NCBI GenBank assembly: GCA_028281025.1
Contig: JANQKR010000013.1
Coordinates: 434,001-498,000, forward strand
Direction: 5' to 3'
Origin: Croceivirga sp.
GTDB lineage: Bacteria; Bacteroidota; Bacteroidia; Flavobacteriales; Flavobacteriaceae
Length of the DNA: 64,000 nt
Below, one piece after another: positions 59,540-64,000 of this stretch (within the stretch, counting starts at the first letter, position 1; each line of letters starts with the position of its first letter). The translations under genes were made by a program, and so were the position numbers. Under the pieces are notes generated by a model that searched no databases, had not been told where the DNA came from, and saw nothing but the letters and a program-made list of their open reading frames with translations.

Positions 59540-60147
59540 GGATACGGGTTATGGTTTGCGCTCTAAAGTAGCGAAAAAATACTAGGAAAATGGCACTTAG
59601 CTTTCTTGTAACACATTCAATATCAGTGTATTTGAAAAAATAATATTGATTTTTAAAAGCACCTGGGAGCAGCTACGGAGCGTTAAAATATGTATGTGTA
59701 TATGAACATCAAAGACATATCATAGGTAAATCCGCTGTTTTAAAGGAAGGAATGGTGTGAAGAAATAGTATCAAAGTTTTTCTACATGTTTTTGAGAAGG
59801 CGGTATGGGTACTAGCGGGAATCATTGCTATTTTCCTTCCACGTGTTCCAAAATCGACTCACGTTGCCCAATTGAAAAAGGTTGAACGGGCGCTTTTTAC
59901 CTCGCGGAGATACTATCAAGCACTCCGGAAACCTTCAAAAGGGACACAAATTTTCGACCGGTTCAAAATGCTTTAAATGAAGTTACCCTGAGCCGTAGGG
60001 ATGAAGGTTTCCATTCCAGGTGAAAAATATTATTTTGTATCTTTCCTTATGCGGATTTGAAATTCCAGGATGCTCCGTTGACGAATTTCACTCGTACAAA
60101 ATTGTATGTTCGTCATATTTTGGGGATAGTCCGCTTAAGATTTTGAA

Positions 60148-60678
60148 TTGACCTACATGGATAATCAGTGGCTTGGTACCATAGAAAAACTATTTAAGAA
60201 GCAATATCAAGTACTATGCTTACTTGCCTATAGCTATGTTGCGAATCTTGCCGAAGCCGAGGATATTGTACAGGACGTTTTCATCTCGTTATTGACCCGG
60301 AAAAACTACGATGTACGTGATATGGAAGGGTACGTTAGGAAATCGGTGAAAAATGCCTGTCTCAATAAAATCAGGCAATCAAAAAAAATGGAGCCCATTA
60401 CCGAGAACGTATTGAAGTTTCCCCTTAGCGAAAATCTGCCCAAGAAAGACCATGATGATGATATTAGAAAGGCTGTACAGAATTTACCCCTACAATGCAA
60501 AAAAGTGTTTGAACTCTGTGCCATGGAAGGGCAAAAATACAGTAGTGCTGCCGAAACCTTAAATATTTCCGTGAACACCGTTAAATCCCATATGAAAAAA
60601 GCGTATAGGATCCTTCGTGTGGAACTTCAGGACACGCAATCCCTTCTGCTGTTATTATTAATTTCGTATTGGAAGTAG
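60148..60678 (+). CDS. FecI-like ECF sigma factor
   Basis: AEDIVQDVFISLL, SVNTVKSHMKKAYRILR. Confidence 0.9.
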   Translation: MTYMDNQWLGTIEKLFKKQYQVLCLLAYSYVANLAEAEDIVQDVFISLLTRKNYDVRDMEGYVRKSVKNACLNKIRQSKKMEPITENVLKFPLSENLPKKDHDDDIRKAVQNLPLQCKKVFELCAMEGQKYSSAAETLNISVNTVKSHMKKAYRILRVELQDTQSLLLLLLISYWK

Positions 60679-60775
60679 CCTATTTTTGTTTTTTTTCAAT
60701 TTTAACATCACCCTTTTTATGATATTCTGTGTCTTCTTATAAAGGGGCATGCCCTTTTATCCATGAAATAGGTTT

Positions 60776-61942
60776 ATGGAAATAGCTAAACTTATCGTAA
60801 AAAAACTGACGTCCGATCTTTCCGAGGTGGAACAGCGGGAATTCGATTCATGGCTACATTCGTCAAATGAAAACAGGAAAATCTTTGATCGGATAGCGCT
60901 GATTCAGAAATCCGGTAAGGATATCAAAGAATTGGAAACCTTGGACGAAACCGCCGTTTGGGAAAAGGTACTCCAGAAAATTGACCCAATTGGCCCCTCC
61001 CCAAGAAAGCCGCTTTGGACAAAACCTATTCTTAGATATGCCGCTGTTTTTATTGGCCTTTTGGGTATTGCCACTTGGTACATGTTCAATTCGGTACAAA
61101 CCCCTGAAGAACGGATGCCGATGGTCGACAAAAATGCCATTACCCTGCAGTTGGAAAACGGGGAGGTGAAAGTATTGAAGGAGGACGGGTCTTTAACGAT
61201 CAAAGATGATGAAGGGAATGTGGTGGTGGCCAAACAAGGGACCAACCTCTCGTATTCGGATTCGGTCCCTGTGGATAAATTGGTCTATAATACGTTAACG
61301 ATCCCCTACGCCAAGCGATTTGGGATAACCCTTTCAGATGGGACCAAAGTACACCTCAATTCAGGTTCTTCCATAAAGTACCCGATCAAGTTCATCAAAG
61401 GGCAGCATAGGGAGGTGTTTTTAACGGGCGAGGCCTTTTTTGAGGTAAGCGAGGATACTAAACGTCCTTTTATCGTTACCAGTAATGATTTGGTCGTAAC
61501 GGTATTGGGCACGGCTTTCAATGTAAAGGCATATCCCGAGGACAAGGAAATAAATACGGTTCTGGTCTCTGGTTCCGTAGGCCTTTCCAACAAGAACAAA
61601 CCGATTGCCGAGCCCATGGTACTGGAGCCCGGACATATGGCCTCCTGGGACAAAACCAACGATGCCATGGTCATGGAAGCGGTAGATACGGAACTTTACA
61701 CCTCATGGATTCATGGGAGACTGGTGTTGAAACGAACACCTTTTGCACAGATCGTTCCCAAGTTGCAACGGTTTTATGACATATCCATTACAAATAATTA
61801 CCCAAGCTTAAACGATAAGGTGTTCACGGCGAGCTACGATATTGAAACCATTGGGGAAGTAATGGAATCCCTTAGCGAAATCATCCCTTTCCATTTTGAA
61901 GTCCATGGGGACGAAATCATCATAAACAAACCCGAGAATTGA
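60776..61942 (+). CDS. FecR family anti-sigma factor
   Basis: TIPYAKRFGITLSDGTKVHLNSGSSIKYP, single TM segment. Confidence 0.94.
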   Translation: MEIAKLIVKKLTSDLSEVEQREFDSWLHSSNENRKIFDRIALIQKSGKDIKELETLDETAVWEKVLQKIDPIGPSPRKPLWTKPILRYAAVFIGLLGIATWYMFNSVQTPEERMPMVDKNAITLQLENGEVKVLKEDGSLTIKDDEGNVVVAKQGTNLSYSDSVPVDKLVYNTLTIPYAKRFGITLSDGTKVHLNSGSSIKYPIKFIKGQHREVFLTGEAFFEVSEDTKRPFIVTSNDLVVTVLGTAFNVKAYPEDKEINTVLVSGSVGLSNKNKPIAEPMVLEPGHMASWDKTNDAMVMEAVDTELYTSWIHGRLVLKRTPFAQIVPKLQRFYDISITNNYPSLNDKVFTASYDIETIGEVMESLSEIIPFHFEVHGDEIIINKPEN

Positions 61943-62073
61943 ACAAACTTAAAATACCATTGCCCATGAAATAAATGCCAAAAAAACCACAGACAAAAAA
62001 AATCGGGAAATGCTGGTACCATTCCCCGATGGATCAATAATCAACTAGTAGTTAACTAAAATCCTTTAAAATT

Positions 62074-64000
62074 ATGGAAAAATTCAAAGGAATTGGATTT
62101 TTTGAGTCCAATTCCGTTAAAATCGGCCTAGCGGTGAAGCTCACGCTCTTTCTCTTACTAGCCTCCATCCTATCGATACATGCCAATATCTATTCCCAGC
62201 GGGCCAAGGTTAGCCTAAACTTTGAGGACACGGCCATGCAACGGGTACTTGAGGAAATAGAGGCCCTCACGGACTTTAAGTTCGTGTACATGAACGATGA
62301 AATTAATGCGGACCAACGGGTTTCCCTGTCCGCAGATAACGAAAGGTTATCCAGCGTTTTAAAAAGACTGTTTCAACAAACGGATATCTCCTATAAGTTA
62401 AGACGAAAATTGATTATCCTGCGTTCCCTTCCCGTGCCGAAGGCTGCCGAGGTGATTTCCCCACCAGAAAAAAAAGAGGAAGATCAACAACTTCAAGTAT
62501 CGGGTACGGTAACCGATGCAAATGGCAGTCCCTTGCCAGGAGCAAACGTTCTTGAAAAGGGTACGCAAAATGGGGTGGTCACGGATTTTGATGGCAAGTT
62601 TACCATTTCCATCCAAAACAGTGATGCCGTGCTGGTCTTCTCGTATATAGGTTTTGAGGCCAAAGAGGTAAATGCTACCCCAGGTCAGGAAATGCTGGTT
62701 CAGCTCAGTACGGATACCGCCCAATTGGAGGAGGTGGTATTGGTGGGCTACGGGGTACAGCGAAAGTCCGATGTGACCGGTTCCGTGTCCAGTGTGGATG
62801 GCGAGGACATTCTACAAAGACCGGTGGCCAATGCCATACAGGGCCTGCAGGGCCGGGTTGCCGGTGCCAATGTGTACCTTAATTCCGGAAGCCCAACCGC
62901 CCAACCACGGATTATTATAAGGGGACTGGGTACGATTAACTCCAGTTCCGATCCCCTTTTTGTGGTGGATGGGGTGGTCATGGAAGATTTTGAGTTTCTC
63001 AATCCCAATGATATTGCGAGCATGGAGGTGCTTAAAGATGCCTCCTCCACGGCAATCTATGGTGCCCGTGGTGCCAACGGCGTTATCCTGGTTACCACAA
63101 GACGTGGGGCAAAGACCGATGGGTTAACGGTTTCCTATGATGCCTTTGTGAGTGCGGGGACATTGCGGAAAAAGATGGATCTGCTCAATGCCGAGGAGTT
63201 TCTGGAAGTAGTGGAGACCGGTTTTGCCAACACCCCAAAATATCGGGACGATATTACCATAGCACCCATTTTGACCAGGGAGGATCCCCGGCTTTTTGAT
63301 GCCCAGGGCAATCCATTGTACGATACGGATTGGCAGGAAGAAGCCACCCGTACGGCCTTTACGCACAACCACCAACTGGCCATTCAGCAAAGAAATGGGA
63401 ACTCTTCGGTTGGGGTCTTTTTGAATTTTGCGGACATTGAAGGAATCATGCTGAACAATGATCTGGAACGGTGGAACGGAAAATTGGCCTATGACACCAA
63501 AATAAAGGATTGGCTATCCTTCGGTGCCAATTTATTGGTGAACTATACCGTAGAGAATTCATATCAGGAAACCGGGGGCAACCAAATGCCAAGGCGTACC
63601 ATGATTGAGATGCCACCCATATTCCCGGTGCGTTTTCCGGATGGTAGCTGGTCCAACAGTCGTACCATAACCGATAACTTTAATTTGGAGGCTATGGCCA
63701 ACCCGGTCCATGTCCTGGAGACCGAGACACGGCGTAGGTTGCGAAACCAGATATTTGGGAATGTTTACTTTGAGTTCAATATCATGGAGGGATTGGATTT
63801 TAAGACCCAGTTTGGTATTGACAAACAGGACAGGACCTTTCAAAATTTTGAACCGAACGATTTGCTCAACATTTCGGCCCCCCTGGGAAGGGCAAGCGTT
63901 TTGGAAGAAAAAGTAACCTTTTGGCAACAGGAGAATTTCCTTACCTATAACAAATCCTTTGAAAATTCGAGGATCAATGCCGTTCTGGGGGCGAGTTGGC
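62074..64000 (+). CDS. SusC/RagA-type TonB-linked outer membrane receptor with N-terminal STN domain (runs off window)
   Basis: Translated by eye from ATG 62074: STN region FEDTAMQRVLEEIEALTDFKFVYM, CarboxypepD_reg VSGTVTDANGSPLPGANVLEKGT, plug domain; no stop before 64000. Confidence 0.92.
   Translation, partial: MEKFKGIGFFESNSVKIGLAVKLTLFLLLASILSIHANIYSQRAKVSLNFEDTAMQRVLEEIEALTDFKFVYMNDEINADQRVSLSADNERLSSVLKRLFQQTDISYKLRRKLIILRSLPVPKAAEVISPPEKKEEDQQLQVSGTVTDANGSPLPGANVLEKGTQNGVVTDFDGKFTISIQNSDAVLVFSYIGFEAKEVNATPGQEMLVQLSTDTAQLEEVVLVGYGVQRKSDVTGSVSSVDGEDILQRPVANAIQGLQGRVAGANVYLNSGSPTAQPRIIIRGLGTINSSSDPLFVVDGVVMEDFEFLNPNDIASMEVLKDASSTAIYGARGANGVILVTTRRGAKTDGLTVSYDAFVSAGTLRKKMDLLNAEEFLEVVETGFANTPKYRDDITIAPILTREDPRLFDAQGNPLYDTDWQEEATRTAFTHNHQLAIQQRNGNSSVGVFLNFADIEGIMLNNDLERWNGKLAYDTKIKDWLSFGANLLVNYTVENSYQETGGNQMPRRTMIEMPPIFPVRFPDGSWSNSRTITDNFNLEAMANPVHVLETETRRRLRNQIFGNVYFEFNIMEGLDFKTQFGIDKQDRTFQNFEPNDLLNISAPLGRASVLEEKVTFWQQENFLTYNKSFENSRINAVLGASW

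Noticed and set aside
59980-60020. CCCTGAGCCGTAGGG short palindrome
   Set aside because: Too short (4-bp arms) to call an element; may be a decayed intergenic repeat but cannot be supported from one copy.
1-64000. CRISPR arrays, tRNA and rRNA genes
   Set aside because: None recognised on reading both strands; no regularly spaced repeat array or tRNA-like cloverleaf noticed, although a tool scan (tRNAscan-SE, CRISPR finder) would be decisive.

Overview
The window looks like a Bacteroidota (Flavobacteriia-type) chromosome segment: TAnnTTTG promoter boxes, STN/CarboxypepD_reg SusC-type receptor, FecI/FecR pair, LytTR regulators, lycopene cyclase. Housekeeping genes (nrdBA, gmk, nadD, dxs, dgt, aspS, tadA, RND efflux operon, Pit-type phosphate transporter, ClC channel) alternate with accessory carbohydrate genes. 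The most interesting block is 13.6-28.3 kb. It has two parallel divergent modules, each pairing a GMC flavin oxidoreductase with a TIM-barrel sugar isomerase-like gene. Associated genes are a gluconate-2-dehydrogenase subunit-3-like protein, DinB-fold protein, NupG-like transporter, Gfo/Idh/MocA dehydrogenase, ASCH protein and tandem DUF1080 proteins. I read it as a candidate 3-keto-glycoside (oxidise, eliminate, rehydrate, reduce) pathway. Non-coding signals found by eye include a 192-bp MITE with near-perfect TIRs and a TTA target duplication upstream of one GMC gene, a two-copy direct repeat at 21-bp spacing matching the LytTR operator consensus, a three-copy 11-bp-period repeat, a G9 tract in a membrane-protein gene next to a sigma factor, and a small transcript-like unit with micro-ORFs and a terminator. 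No rRNA, tRNA or CRISPR array was recognised. All product names are by-eye family recognition; no searches were run.
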